From an uncultured Litoreibacter sp. (lineage in GTDB: Bacteria > Pseudomonadota > Alphaproteobacteria > Rhodobacterales > Rhodobacteraceae), in the NCBI RefSeq assembly GCF_947501785.1, contig NZ_CANMXB010000001.1, positions 3,662,501 through 3,726,500 of the forward strand: a stretch of 64,000 nucleotides of DNA, written 5' to 3'. The notes below the pieces were generated by a model. It saw only the letters and a program-made list of their open reading frames with translations, was not told the origin of the DNA and searched no databases. Position numbers and translations under genes: made by a program. Shown here one piece after another: positions 25,601 to 33,204 of the stretch (positions are counted from its first letter, which is position 1; every line of letters begins with the position of its first letter).

Positions 25601-25874
25601 CGAATGCCTTCAGGTGGTTGGCCTGCTCAAGCGGGTTGGTGGGGATGGTCGCGCGCTCTTTCTTGACCAGCCCCTCGCGGGTGGCGTCCAGCATGGCTTG
25701 GTAGTCCTGCATCGCGTTGACGATGCTGACAGGGTCTTCGGGGCGGCGAAAGCTCAGCCCCTCCATTGGGGGCAGGCGGCTGAGGTCGGGGGCGGCCTCA
25801 GAACGGGCCAGCTTTTCGAGCGGGTAGGAGCCCAAATGCACGGGGCGGTTCTTGTACGAAAATAGCTTGCCCAT
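22689..25874 (-). CDS. Self-sufficient reductive dehalogenase fused to flavin/2Fe-2S reductase (BhbA-like)
   Basis: Cytoplasmic enzyme of 1061 residues expected to remove halogen from aromatic compounds using cobalamin. Residues to about 300 form a degenerate copy of the B12-binding fold; about 350-540 is the active copy. Two 4Fe-4S motifs follow: 'CEACNKCARECP' (near 550, CX2CX2CX3CP) and a CX12CX2CX3CP set ending 'CGRCMKTCP' (near 606). From about 750 there is a phthalate-dioxygenase-reductase-like module: flavin motif 'RQYSLSGDP', NAD motif 'MGGGIGVTPM' and a plant-type 2Fe-2S site 'CSDGLCGVC' (near 1005) plus a last Cys in 'ILCQS'. There is no Tat signal and no membrane-anchor gene, unlike respiratory RdhA. 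The substrate is unknown. The next gene upstream is divergent. Confidence 0.9.
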   Translation of the reverse strand: MGKLFSYKNRPVHLGSYPLEKLARSEAAPDLSRLPPMEGLSFRRPEDPVSIVNAMQDYQAMLDATREGLVKKERATIPTNPLEQANHLKAFGYYCDASMVGICEIPQDAWLDEPLANPDVDRLAETLKTKQPKTFAAGIDVIMAGLREAMRAPPASCRHHTHALVFLYDMPRDPKPSERGADWIADAEDHRACLRGMETAVTLSNYIRILGWEARAHSAAASDVHLGKLAVAAGLNHADGRNPFLGDRYGLAVITTTLAPTPDKPLNVAARPPAAWTTGLGANAKNARNFDPYAKRDYVNGPHPFETLKRVDTPTTYIDAPNVARVPKRANMFARGLFGDLGKITQEATKNGNYVRKSASAFAFRPSLGAMVVLQDGDAAEVHPSTQDPARNADNIKAALYFLGVDAVGLSACPDYAYYSHNAAGEPITPYHSNAISMIVDQGHETMEGASGDDWIACAQSMRAYLRFSLLGGVLAQQLRNLGYTARVHSVMDDEVLHPPLLLLSGLGEVSRIGEVILNPFLGPRLKSGVVTTNMPMTHDKPIDFGLQNFCEACNKCARECPSGAITAGPKLMFNGYEIWKSDSQRCTTYRVSQKNGAMCGRCMKTCPWNLEGLFSEAPFRKLAMTVPSAAKALAAMDDKLGNGEINPVKKWWWDLEMVDDGPYGPPKGPVNARPLSKNLDLRFEDQTLAVYPAPLAPPPFNYPFPMDREAGIQAYADMIPAEEHKKRRAAGQPTEHEYTADQMESPVIQAVLSKVELMTDGVTKYEFSMPDGSDMPPVAAGAHIDVVVAPEFFRQYSLSGDPADRSKYQIAVLREDAGRGGSKLMHRIFEEGRRVFISKPINHFPLHEDASFTYLMGGGIGVTPMIAMAHRLHALGKPFALHYSCSSRKNAGFLDDLAAVPWADKVHYHFSDEGTRCDLSNTLRHRPGAHAYTCGPEIYMGAVMETAEANGFAEEERHLEYFSVPEQPDFENFDFTLKLAKSGKTLQVKADEAATDALLAAGVHVDVKCSDGLCGVCKCKVVSGEVEHRDFVLSNKDRESSMILCQSRAAAENGEIEIDL

Positions 25875-25979
25875 CGGGTCCCTCCAGCGGTCACATCAAG
25901 CTTATGCAGGAAGACGCGGGGAGGCTAGACGAAACTCTTTGCCTCTGCGCACAGTGGCTGCCAATGAGGGAGAACAGAC

Positions 25980-26618
25980 ATGGCGAACGCAAACACCCCC
26001 AAACGCGCATTGATCGAGGGCAAAGCGGTGCTGGTGGTGATCGACATTCAGGCGTCAACATTTATCGACGACAGCGTGGTGCGGTCCATCGACAACATGG
26101 CGGGCTACAAGGACCGGATGTTGGAAGCGCGCAAGGCCATTGACGCGGCGCGGGCGGCGGATATTCCGGTGGTGTTCATCCAGGAGGTGCACCGCCCCGA
26201 CCTGATCGATTTTGGCCGCGAGCTGGATGGCGACGAGGATGTGCATTGCCTTGAGGACAACCCAAAGACAGCCCTTGCGGTGAAAGAGATGGGCATTTTG
26301 CCCACGGATTACGTGGTCCCCAAACGCCGCTATTCCGCGTTCTTTGGCACGGATTTCGAGATCTTGTTGAAAGGGCTGAAGGCCGACACGCTGATCATGG
26401 TCGGCGGGTTGACGGATGTTTGCGTGCACTACACGTTCGTGGACGGGCACCAGCACGACTATTTCTGCCGGGTGATTGAGGACTGCGTCGCGGGGTCCAG
26501 CATTGAGGCGCATGCCGCCTCGCTCAAGGCGATGGAATACCTGCAAACCGGTGCGATCCGGTCGCTGGAGGAGACGGTGACCGCAATAAAAACTTACATA
26601 TCTCCGCCCAATTCCTGA
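25980..26618 (+). CDS. Isochorismatase-family cysteine hydrolase
   Basis: Cytoplasmic hydrolase of 212 residues. The catalytic triad of the family is visible: Asp in 'VLVVIDIQAS', Lys in 'VPKRRYSAFFGTDFE' and Cys in 'GGLTDVCVHYTFVDG'. Members hydrolyse isochorismate, nicotinamide, N-carbamoyl amides or similar amides. The gene is divergent from the reductive dehalogenase across a 105-bp spacer, which suggests shared regulation and perhaps action on a ring-cleavage or amide intermediate; no sequence feature fixes the substrate. A GGGAG ribosome-binding site is visible upstream of the ATG. Confidence 0.88.
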   Translation: MANANTPKRALIEGKAVLVVIDIQASTFIDDSVVRSIDNMAGYKDRMLEARKAIDAARAADIPVVFIQEVHRPDLIDFGRELDGDEDVHCLEDNPKTALAVKEMGILPTDYVVPKRRYSAFFGTDFEILLKGLKADTLIMVGGLTDVCVHYTFVDGHQHDYFCRVIEDCVAGSSIEAHAASLKAMEYLQTGAIRSLEETVTAIKTYISPPNS

Positions 26619-26696
26619 ACGGCGTTCATTTTTCTTGCGTTTCATGACCCAACCTGCCTAGGCTCAAAGCAGGGGGAGTTTTATGGAGATCATCTC

Positions 26697-27707
26697 ATGA
26701 AACGCCAAATGGAACTGCTCACCGCAATCGCCGCCGGAACCATCGCCACAGCCGCTCCGGCACAAGACCGCGACATCAGACCGGTGGTCTACATCATCAA
26801 TGATGGGGCCGCGCCGAGCTACAATTACGACCGCGACATTTTCCAGAATGCCAGCCGCCAGGCCGGGCCGGAAGTATCGGGCTTTGTCAATGCCAATGAT
26901 CCTGATGTGTTGGCCAAGGCCAAAGCGCAGGCGGTTCCAGATGACGCCAGCATCATCTACCTTTCTGTCACCAATCTGCCCGCCACCCGCTCGCAAGAGC
27001 TGAAACCTGATTTCGACAGCCTTAGCGCCCAAATCGCCGCCAAACCGGCAAGCGAGGGCTGGCAGGAGATCGCCTTCGCCCCCATGTGCCGCCTCTACGC
27101 CGCGCAACCGGCGGCGGAGGATCAGATACAAGCGGCGATGCTGGCGGTGATGGATGACCCCAATGCCAAGCTGAACTGCTACCGGCTGGCCATGACCTAT
27201 TTCGCGGGCCTGCCCGATGAAAGCGGCAATCGCGTGATGCCCGTCTATCTCGACAGCCGGGCCATGGTGATGCAGGCCACGTTGCCGGCCATCGAAGTGG
27301 CGGAAGCCTATCTCGCTCACAAGCACCAGCGCGACGAAAGGGGCCGCTACAAGCGCCGCGAAAGCCGCGTCTACGCTCCGAAGGAAGAGATTTTCCTGCG
27401 CGCATATCTCGACCATGTGGGCCGGGATCAGGCGGGCACCATGTTTGGCAGCTACAAGATTGACCTGTCGATGGAGGTTCGTAACCCCGACGGCGCTTTG
27501 CTTGGTCGCACGAAACTGCACAGCTACCAGAACCCTTCCCAGCTGTTCTACCCGCTGGATGGAACCTACTTCTGGAACAACATCACCGCTGGCGTTTTTC
27601 TAGAGGACCCCGGGGACTACCTGCTGGCCTTCATCTTTGAAGACGGCTCCCGCCCCGGGTCAGACCCGGCGGAGGTGACCTTCCCCGTCACCATCTCTGC
27701 GAATTAG
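26697..27707 (+). CDS. Secreted protein of unknown function
   Basis: Exported protein of 336 residues with a signal peptide (cut near 'TAAPAQD', about residue 22). No family is recognised. The body contains two cysteines ('MCRLYAAQ', 'NCYRLAMTYFAG') that could form a periplasmic disulfide, a basic stretch 'KHQRDERGRYKRRESRVY' near residue 210, and a C-terminal beta-rich part ('YKIDLSMEVRNPDGALLG', 'YFWNNITAGVFLEDPGDY') that reads like an immunoglobulin-like or jelly-roll fold. It starts 78 bp after the hydrolase gene and overlaps the convergent LysE gene end by 4 bp. Confidence 0.7.
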   Translation: MKRQMELLTAIAAGTIATAAPAQDRDIRPVVYIINDGAAPSYNYDRDIFQNASRQAGPEVSGFVNANDPDVLAKAKAQAVPDDASIIYLSVTNLPATRSQELKPDFDSLSAQIAAKPASEGWQEIAFAPMCRLYAAQPAAEDQIQAAMLAVMDDPNAKLNCYRLAMTYFAGLPDESGNRVMPVYLDSRAMVMQATLPAIEVAEAYLAHKHQRDERGRYKRRESRVYAPKEEIFLRAYLDHVGRDQAGTMFGSYKIDLSMEVRNPDGALLGRTKLHSYQNPSQLFYPLDGTYFWNNITAGVFLEDPGDYLLAFIFEDGSRPGSDPAEVTFPVTISAN

Positions 27708-28327
27708 GAGGGCCTTAGCTCCCGGTAGCCCTTGAAGATCAGGAGAAGCCCGACCCCAAGCAGCCCGAAGGCGCTGAGCCGCTCAACGTTGAACCGCTCG
27801 CCAAAGCGAGAACGCGACGCGCTGAGCGCCAGCATGGCGTAGCCAAAGATCGAGGCGGCATCGAGCAGCACAAAAACCGCACCGTAGATCAGCGATTGGA
27901 ACACCACGCCCAGCTCGGGGTTGATGAAGCCCGGGAAAAGGGCCGCGAAGAACACGATGGCCTTGGGGTTGGTCACGCAGGAAAAGAAGCCGCTGACAAA
28001 GGCAGTGCGGTAGCCACCCACCGGCAGCGCCGCACTTTCGGTCTTGGCGGCGGTGAAGGAGGTGTAGGCCAGATAAAGGATGAAACAGCCGCCCGCGATT
28101 TGCAGCACGGGCAGGATTTGGCTGGCCAGCGACAGCAGCGCCTGCAAGCTGATCACCGCGACGACGATATGCACAACGGTGCCAAGCGCGTCCCCACAGA
28201 TGGACGCCACGGCGGCTTTCGGCCCGTACCGGACCGCCAAGCTTGATGCCAAAGCGCAGGCGGGGCCGGGGGTGGCCACGATCACAAAGGTGGCGGCGAT
28301 GAAGCTCAGGAAAAGTGCGTAGTCCAT
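27704..28327 (-). CDS. LysE/RhtB family amino-acid exporter
   Basis: Inner-membrane translocator of 207 residues with six predicted helices. The N-terminal motif 'ATPGPACALASSLAVRYG', the central 'GGCFILYLAYTSF' and the mid-protein 'FVSGFFSCVTNPKAIVFFAA' are the LysE/RhtB signature (GPxxxxV..., GxxxLxYL, NPKAxxFF). Substrates in this family range over Lys, homoserine, threonine and other small amino acids and cannot be inferred here. It appears to be a single-gene unit, convergent with the unknown secreted protein gene. Confidence 0.9.
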   Translation of the reverse strand: MDYALFLSFIAATFVIVATPGPACALASSLAVRYGPKAAVASICGDALGTVVHIVVAVISLQALLSLASQILPVLQIAGGCFILYLAYTSFTAAKTESAALPVGGYRTAFVSGFFSCVTNPKAIVFFAALFPGFINPELGVVFQSLIYGAVFVLLDAASIFGYAMLALSASRSRFGERFNVERLSAFGLLGVGLLLIFKGYRELRPS

Positions 28328-28395
28328 GTCAGGCCCCTAACGTTTGAGGGGACCCAACAGGGAAGCAGGTGGCAGGTCAACTGCCGCTTTGCCAT

Positions 28396-28845
28396 TTACG
28401 CGGCGGTCGCGCGCTTCACCAGTTTGGTTCGGGTCTCGCCAATCATCAAAGCGGCGCGGGCGGCTTCGCGGCCTTTCTCGACGAAATGGGCTTTGTAGAT
28501 GCCCATATGGTGCTCGGTCTCCTGGAAGTGGTGCGGGGTCAGGGACACGGACAGCACCGGCACGCCGCTGTCTAGCCCCGCGCGCATCAGCCCGTCCACG
28601 ACGGCGGAGGCGACGAAATCGTGGCGGTAAATGCCGCCATCCACGACCAAAGCGGCGCAGGCCACGGCGGCGTAGTCGCCGGTTTCGGCCAGATCCCGCG
28701 CCAGCAGGGGCATCTCGAACGCGCCGGGCACGTCGAAGACGTCAATCTGCGCGGGGTCGATCAGTTCGGAAAAACCGGCCAAGGCCTGATCCACGATCTC
28801 GGCATGCCAGTTGGCCTTGACAAAGGCGTATCGGGTGAGTGTCAT
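28396..28845 (-). CDS. ribH: 6,7-dimethyl-8-ribityllumazine synthase, type 2
   Basis: Riboflavin pathway enzyme of 149 residues that condenses 5-amino-6-ribitylaminouracil with dihydroxybutanone phosphate. Motifs: 'VFDVPGAFEMPLLAR' (phosphate/substrate loop), 'DGGIYRHDFVASAVVDGLM' and 'LTPHHFQETEHH'. The last two are typical of the decameric RibH2 type known from Brucella, not the icosahedral RibH1. The ATG at 28845 is chosen because AAAGGAG lies 6 bp upstream; the longer frame lacks a site. An FMN riboswitch stands directly upstream, and no other rib gene is in the window, as expected for a stand-alone riboswitch-controlled RibH2. Confidence 0.93.
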   Translation of the reverse strand: MTLTRYAFVKANWHAEIVDQALAGFSELIDPAQIDVFDVPGAFEMPLLARDLAETGDYAAVACAALVVDGGIYRHDFVASAVVDGLMRAGLDSGVPVLSVSLTPHHFQETEHHMGIYKAHFVEKGREAARAALMIGETRTKLVKRATAA

Positions 28846-28919
28846 TTGCAGGTCTCCTTTCGCAACAAAACACGTCACCAAGGCGATCCCATGCGCGCAC
28901 CCCGGAAGGGCACCCGCAC

Positions 28920-29046
28920 GCTCTCTCTCATCCGGACTATGACCGTCGGCTCAGGAATTACACCTGATCTGCTGACACCCCTCATCTGAAAGGCCGCTCG
29001 CGGGCTATCACCGCCGGTGGGGAATTTCGCCCCGCCCTGAGAACTG
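28920..29046 (-). promoter_or_regulatory. FMN riboswitch (RFN element)
   Basis: On the minus strand the conserved core of the RFN element is complete: 'AGGGCGGGGCGAAATTCCCC', 'ACCGGCGGTGATAGCCCGCG', 'GATCAGGTGTAATTCCTGAG' and 'CCGACGGTCATAGTCCGGAT' ending in GAGAGAGAG. It lies 75 bp upstream of ribH and in the same direction. Binding of FMN should repress ribH. Because the RBS is within about 70 nt of the aptamer, translational or terminator-based control is possible; I see no strong poly-T hairpin between them. Confidence 0.95.
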
Positions 29047-29130
29047 TTTCAGATTTAAGGGGAATCGTGGTTTGCGCAAGGCTGGAAACGACATTAGCGT
29101 CCGCAAAAACGCAAAAGGCTGTAACGTCAC

Positions 29131-29823
29131 ATGATTTCAGGGCTCCTCTTCGACAAAGACGCAACCTTGCTGGATTTCGAGAAAACGTGGGGGGAGTGGT
29201 CGCGCAGCTTTCTGACGGGTTTGGCAGACGGCGATCCGGCCTTGTTGCAGGCCATGGCTGACGCCATCCAGTTTGATCTGACCCGCAACACGTTCCACCC
29301 CACCAGCCCGGTAATTGCCGGCACGCCCGACGAGGGCGTCGACCTCATCCTGCCGCTGCTGTCCCATTGGGACCGCGACGCGCTGGTCACCCATTCGAAC
29401 GAGACGGCACGGAAGGTGCAGGTCCATGAAATCGTGCCGCTGGCCCCGCTGCTGGACGAGTTGAAAACCCACGCGCCGCTGGGCATCGCGACCAACGACG
29501 CCGCTGCCTCCGCCCGAAGGCATATGGAGGCTGTGGGCGTCGCTGACCGCTTCACCGCCATAATCGGGTCTGACAGTGGCTTCGGGGGCAAACCGGGGCC
29601 GGGCATGTGTCTGGCCTTCGCGGACCACATCGGCGCGGAACCCGCAACGGTGGCCATGATCGGCGACAGCACCCATGACCTGCACGCGGGCCGCGCGGCG
29701 GGGATGATCTGCGTCGGCGTCACAAGTGGCTTCGCCAGCGAGGCCGATTTGACCCCGCATGCGGATGTCGTGCTGCCTAATGTGTCGCACCTGCCGGACT
29801 GGCTGAACAGCCGCGCAACCTGA
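29131..29823 (+). CDS. HAD-family phosphatase (phosphoglycolate phosphatase-like)
   Basis: Cytoplasmic HAD hydrolase of 230 residues with all four motifs: I 'FDKDATLLDF', II 'LGIATNDAAAS', III Lys in 'GGKPGPGMCLAF' and IV 'VAMIGDSTHDLHAGRAAG'. The helical cap between motifs I and II marks subclass I. The overall pattern is of phosphoglycolate phosphatase or a related sugar phosphatase. Motif I has Lys between the two aspartates (DKDAT), a variant seen in some homologues. It is divergent from ribH, sharing the region of the riboswitch; a direct link to riboflavin synthesis (pyrimidine phosphatase) is conceivable but unproven. Confidence 0.85.
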   Translation: MISGLLFDKDATLLDFEKTWGEWSRSFLTGLADGDPALLQAMADAIQFDLTRNTFHPTSPVIAGTPDEGVDLILPLLSHWDRDALVTHSNETARKVQVHEIVPLAPLLDELKTHAPLGIATNDAAASARRHMEAVGVADRFTAIIGSDSGFGGKPGPGMCLAFADHIGAEPATVAMIGDSTHDLHAGRAAGMICVGVTSGFASEADLTPHADVVLPNVSHLPDWLNSRAT

Positions 29824-29938
29824 CACAAACCCTGACAAACTTGATTTTCAAACGTTAACGACGCACTCTGAGCCCATATTTTTAAGGGCTGCGATTTTTG
29901 GCCCGTTGTTTTGAACTGGTATTGGGGCGGGCGTATTC

Positions 29939-31030
29939 ATGTCTCGGCTGCAGAATTTCATCGCGCATTGGCGCGACATTGGCGAGATGCGCATCGCGCC
30001 GCGTTATCTGATCATTTTCCTTTTCCCGGTGATCGTGTTGATCACGGCGGAGTATCTGCTGGGCAACTACGGCGACCACGCGCTGGACCTCAGCCATGTG
30101 GCCTTGGCGCAGCATGACACGCTGGGCGAACTGGCAGGCCGCTACCGCTATATGGCGGCGGTGTTCTTCTATCTGGCGGTGTCGGTCAGCCTCATTCTGG
30201 TCTTCGCGTTCGAGCTGGGCTCGCAGCACAAGCTGCTTTCCATCTTGTCCACGGTGGTGGCGCTGTTTGCCGCCGTGGGGGTGGCGCTGGTGTTCTCCAT
30301 CCTGGAGCCGGTGCAGATGAACAGCTTTGAGTCCTATCAGCTTTTGGGGGAATCCTTGTATCGCAGGGCTTTGGGCGTGGGCAAGCTGGCCGGATGCGGG
30401 GCGGAAACGCCTATGAACGGCGACTGCCTGAAGGGCGGGGCGTTCAACGCGCTGATCCAGCTGAACGGCACGGTTAACATCGTCTCGGCGCTTGCCTCGG
30501 CGTCGGTTATCGCGGGGATGATCCTCGCTTTGTCGAGGTCCGGCCCGGTTGACCTAAAGACGCGCGACGGGCTGTTGCAAGAGGCCAAAGCGCTGGAGGC
30601 CAGCCAAGCCGCCACGCGGCGCTACCTGTATGCATCCGGCATTCTACTGACCGTCGGGTTGAGCATGGGGCTGGCTTGGATGAACTGGCCCAATGCGCTG
30701 ATCGTTGATGACGCCACGCGCGACATGCACGGCAAGCTGGTTGACGGGGTGTCGCTTTTTCGGGGCGTCAGCTACTCGGTCTTGATCATGTCCTATTACC
30801 TGCCGGTCAGCCTTGTGCTGATGGTGCGCACCAATACATTTCATGCGGCCGCCGAGGCACATGGCAGCGACATCACGCCCAAGGAACTTGAGGTGTGGGA
30901 CGCCAGGATCGGCGGTTTTGACATCAACAAGATCGCGTCGCTGGACGCGATGAAAGCGATCCTGGCGATTGTGTCGCCCATTCTGACCAGCGCGCTGGGC
31001 TCTTTCGGGTCGCTCACGGGCTTTGGCTGA
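29939..31030 (+). CDS. Polytopic membrane protein of unknown function
   Basis: Protein of 363 residues. Hydrophobic segments are visible near residues 22-42, 72-95, 97-120, 180-200, 238-258 and 282-302, giving about six helices, with a two-cysteine loop ('LAGCGAETPMNGDCLKGGAF') between helices three and four that may face the periplasm. The C-terminal 60 residues are soluble with another hydrophobic stretch ('AILAIVSPILTSALGSFG'). I do not recognise the family. It is preceded by a GC-poor 115-bp region and followed 80 bp later by a DoxX-like gene. Confidence 0.65.
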   Translation: MSRLQNFIAHWRDIGEMRIAPRYLIIFLFPVIVLITAEYLLGNYGDHALDLSHVALAQHDTLGELAGRYRYMAAVFFYLAVSVSLILVFAFELGSQHKLLSILSTVVALFAAVGVALVFSILEPVQMNSFESYQLLGESLYRRALGVGKLAGCGAETPMNGDCLKGGAFNALIQLNGTVNIVSALASASVIAGMILALSRSGPVDLKTRDGLLQEAKALEASQAATRRYLYASGILLTVGLSMGLAWMNWPNALIVDDATRDMHGKLVDGVSLFRGVSYSVLIMSYYLPVSLVLMVRTNTFHAAAEAHGSDITPKELEVWDARIGGFDINKIASLDAMKAILAIVSPILTSALGSFGSLTGFG

Positions 31031-31110
31031 ACGTTCGGCTTGAATTGACCTCTCGCCCGCGTGGCTCACTGTCGCTAAACTTGGCTCGTACTGGACGGGA
31101 AACTTCAAAT

Positions 31111-31584
31111 ATGGCGCCGCAAACCGACCTATCGCCGCAGGACAAGCTGGACGGGTTGGCGCTGCTGATCCTGCGCCTCGGGCTCGCGTGGTTCATCTTC
31201 CTGTGGGCGATCCACAAGATACTGACGCCCGGCCAGTACCAGCAATTGGCGCGCCATTTTGACAAGGTCGACGTGTCGACACTGCAGGTCTACGGCATGG
31301 GCGCGCTGCAAATCGCGCTTTGCGCCTGTGCGGTGCTGGGGGTGTTTCGTCTCTTTTCCTACGGTGCGCTTGGCGTGATGCACCTGTTCACGGTGCTGCG
31401 CCGGTGGGAGCGGTTCCTTGACCCGTTCGCCATCAACGACAAGGGCTTCCCCATCAACCGCAACCCGGTGATTGATCTGGCGGTGCTGGCGGCGTTCATC
31501 GCCCTGGTGCTGCTGATCCGGCGCGATCACTTTAGCATCGGCGGCTGGTTGGCGCGGCACGACCGGCCACGTTGGTGGACGTAG
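31111..31584 (+). CDS. DoxX-like small membrane protein
   Basis: Protein of 157 residues with four hydrophobic helices ('LALLILRLGLAWFIFLWAIH', 'MGALQIALCACAVLGVFRLF', a third near 'YGALGVMHLFTVL' and 'VIDLAVLAAFIALVLLI'). The pattern resembles the DoxX/DoxD superfamily of membrane proteins whose role is mostly unknown. The frame extends upstream, but the ATG at 31111 follows GGACGGGAAAC and is the likely start; the added N-terminus would be basic and unlike the rest. It is convergent with the AraC gene, 10 bp apart. Confidence 0.65.
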   Translation: MAPQTDLSPQDKLDGLALLILRLGLAWFIFLWAIHKILTPGQYQQLARHFDKVDVSTLQVYGMGALQIALCACAVLGVFRLFSYGALGVMHLFTVLRRWERFLDPFAINDKGFPINRNPVIDLAVLAAFIALVLLIRRDHFSIGGWLARHDRPRWWT

Positions 31585-31594
31585 CCGCGCCGCG

Positions 31595-32515
31595 TTAGAC
31601 GCGCGCCAATCTTTTGTAGGCCCCGGGCGATGACCCGATCTCCCGCTTGAAGGCGCGGTTGAACGCGTTTGTGTCGGCGTAGCCCGACTTGAAGGCGATC
31701 TCGTCTATCGACAGTGAATTGTCTTCCAGCATGCGGCAAGACAGGTTGATGCGCCAGCGGCGGACGTAATTCATCGGGCTCATGCCGGTTGCCTGCTTGA
31801 ACCGAGCGGCAAATGCGGTGCGCGACTGACCATAAAGCTGCGCCAGGTTGTTGACGCTCCAATGGCGGGTCGGGTCGTTGTGGATCGCGTCCAACACCAG
31901 CTTGGTTTTGGGGTCGGCGAGGGCCATCATGTGGTCGTCCTCGTCCATGGTGCGGTCCATCCAGTCCTGAATGGTGTAGATGCACAGCATCTCGGTCATG
32001 CGGTTCAACACGACCAAAGACTGCTCGGAGAACTCCGACAGCTCTGCGCTGATGAGGCCCACCAACATGGAGAACTTCTTGGACAGCGCGGTATCGCTGG
32101 CCCGCCCGATCAGCATATCGGGAAGGCTTGCGGTTATGGCCGGGGGTGTCCCGTTGGACATCTCGAAATACCCGCACAGCAGGTGGGTGTCCGAGCTGTC
32201 ATGCACCAGCGGGTGAAAGTAGGAGTTTTCCGCCCCGGTGGGGAAAGAGCCGGTCTTGGTCTCCCGACCAATTTCATCAAAGTAGCTATGCGCTTTTCCG
32301 TTGGGGAAAATTGCAATGTCCCCGACGTTCAGTTTTTCAGGGCTGCCGCCGCCGGGCAGGTCGACCCAGGTATGCCCCGCGACAACGATATGGAAGCGCG
32401 CAAGATTGGGGTGTTCGTCGATATGCACGCCCCATGGGGAGGACAGGTTTTTGCCGATATATGCGGTGCTGCGCACACGCATCATGTTGAGAAGGTCTAG
32501 GATCACATCAGTCAT
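31595..32515 (-). CDS. AraC-family regulator with cupin sensor domain
   Basis: Transcription factor of 306 residues. The N-terminal half (about 1-190) is a cupin-type effector domain ('PWGVHIDEHPNLARFHIVVA', 'LNVGDIAIFPNGKAHSY'), and the C-terminal 100 residues carry two helix-turn-helix motifs of the AraC/XylS type ('WSVNNLAQLYGQSRTAFAAR' followed by FKQATGMSPMNYVRRWRI, then 'LSIDEIAFKSGYADTNAFNR' followed by AFKREIGSSPGAYK). The ATG at 32515 is preferred to a TTG two codons earlier. No obvious target operon; the divergent neighbour is a small secreted protein gene 246 bp away. Confidence 0.88.
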   Translation of the reverse strand: MTDVILDLLNMMRVRSTAYIGKNLSSPWGVHIDEHPNLARFHIVVAGHTWVDLPGGGSPEKLNVGDIAIFPNGKAHSYFDEIGRETKTGSFPTGAENSYFHPLVHDSSDTHLLCGYFEMSNGTPPAITASLPDMLIGRASDTALSKKFSMLVGLISAELSEFSEQSLVVLNRMTEMLCIYTIQDWMDRTMDEDDHMMALADPKTKLVLDAIHNDPTRHWSVNNLAQLYGQSRTAFAARFKQATGMSPMNYVRRWRINLSCRMLEDNSLSIDEIAFKSGYADTNAFNRAFKREIGSSPGAYKRLARV

Positions 32516-32760
32516 GCCCAAGGCGTAGGTCTAAGCTGGATCACAACATAGAAACGCTGCTGTGAGATCAATAAATTGTGTCTTGATTTGTACGAACGGC
32601 AAGAAATGCGAATTTTTCGGCCCTATTGAAAAACGGGGCAAAAGGTACCCTCAAATCGTCTGGAACTGCACCGTGCCTTGGGGGCCGAATAGGAACGTCC
32701 GCTTAGCTAACTGCATAATTCCAATCAATATCTCTCACATACCATACGGAGAAGACTACT

Positions 32761-33072
32761 ATGAAAACTATCCTCATGACCGCCGCGGCGACTCTCGCCA
32801 TTTCGGCACCCGCTTTCGCTGAGACCTCTGCTGCCGAGCTGTTTGCAATGAGCAACGCATCCGCGGCTGAAACAATCGTACGCGAAACATCCATGGGTGA
32901 TGTCACCGCTGCCCGCATTCGCCTGGCCTTGGGCAACATGAGCGCGGCCGAGCGTGAAGCATTCTTCCAGGCTGATACAACCAGCCGCCAAAAGATCATC
33001 GAAAAGCAAATCCTGTTCGGTGACGGCAACAGCGCGGCTGAAATGGCTGCTGAAATCGTCAAGAACAAGTAA
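32761..33072 (+). CDS. Small secreted protein of unknown function
   Basis: Exported protein of 103 residues with a clean signal peptide (MKTILMTAAATLAISAPAFA, cut before ETSAAE). The mature part of about 83 residues is helical, Ala/Glu-rich and cysteine-free. I do not recognise it. The 245-bp region upstream (32516-32760) is AT-rich relative to its neighbours and probably holds its promoter together with that of the divergent AraC gene. The ATG is preceded by ACGGAGAAG, a good ribosome-binding site. Confidence 0.75.
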   Translation: MKTILMTAAATLAISAPAFAETSAAELFAMSNASAAETIVRETSMGDVTAARIRLALGNMSAAEREAFFQADTTSRQKIIEKQILFGDGNSAAEMAAEIVKNK

Positions 33073-33204
33073 TTGTGCTGGGGTCGCGAAAGCGGCCCTG
33101 CGATCAAAACAAGCAAGCGGGCCCCGGCCGGAGCGGCCCGCTTGGTCTCTACAGAATTTGCGCTCACCCAAGCGCGCGCTCCCCCCAAAAAGAGAGAGAC
33201 GCCC

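Noticed and set aside
32562-32822. Short plus-strand frame of 86 residues before the small secreted protein
   Set aside because: It overlaps the signal peptide of the better-supported gene at 32761, lies in AT-rich promoter DNA and has no ribosome-binding site.
33114-33144. Perfect 10-bp GC-rich hairpin between the small secreted protein and msrB-like genes
   Set aside because: Neither side has a good T-tail, so I did not call it a terminator; it may still attenuate transcription.
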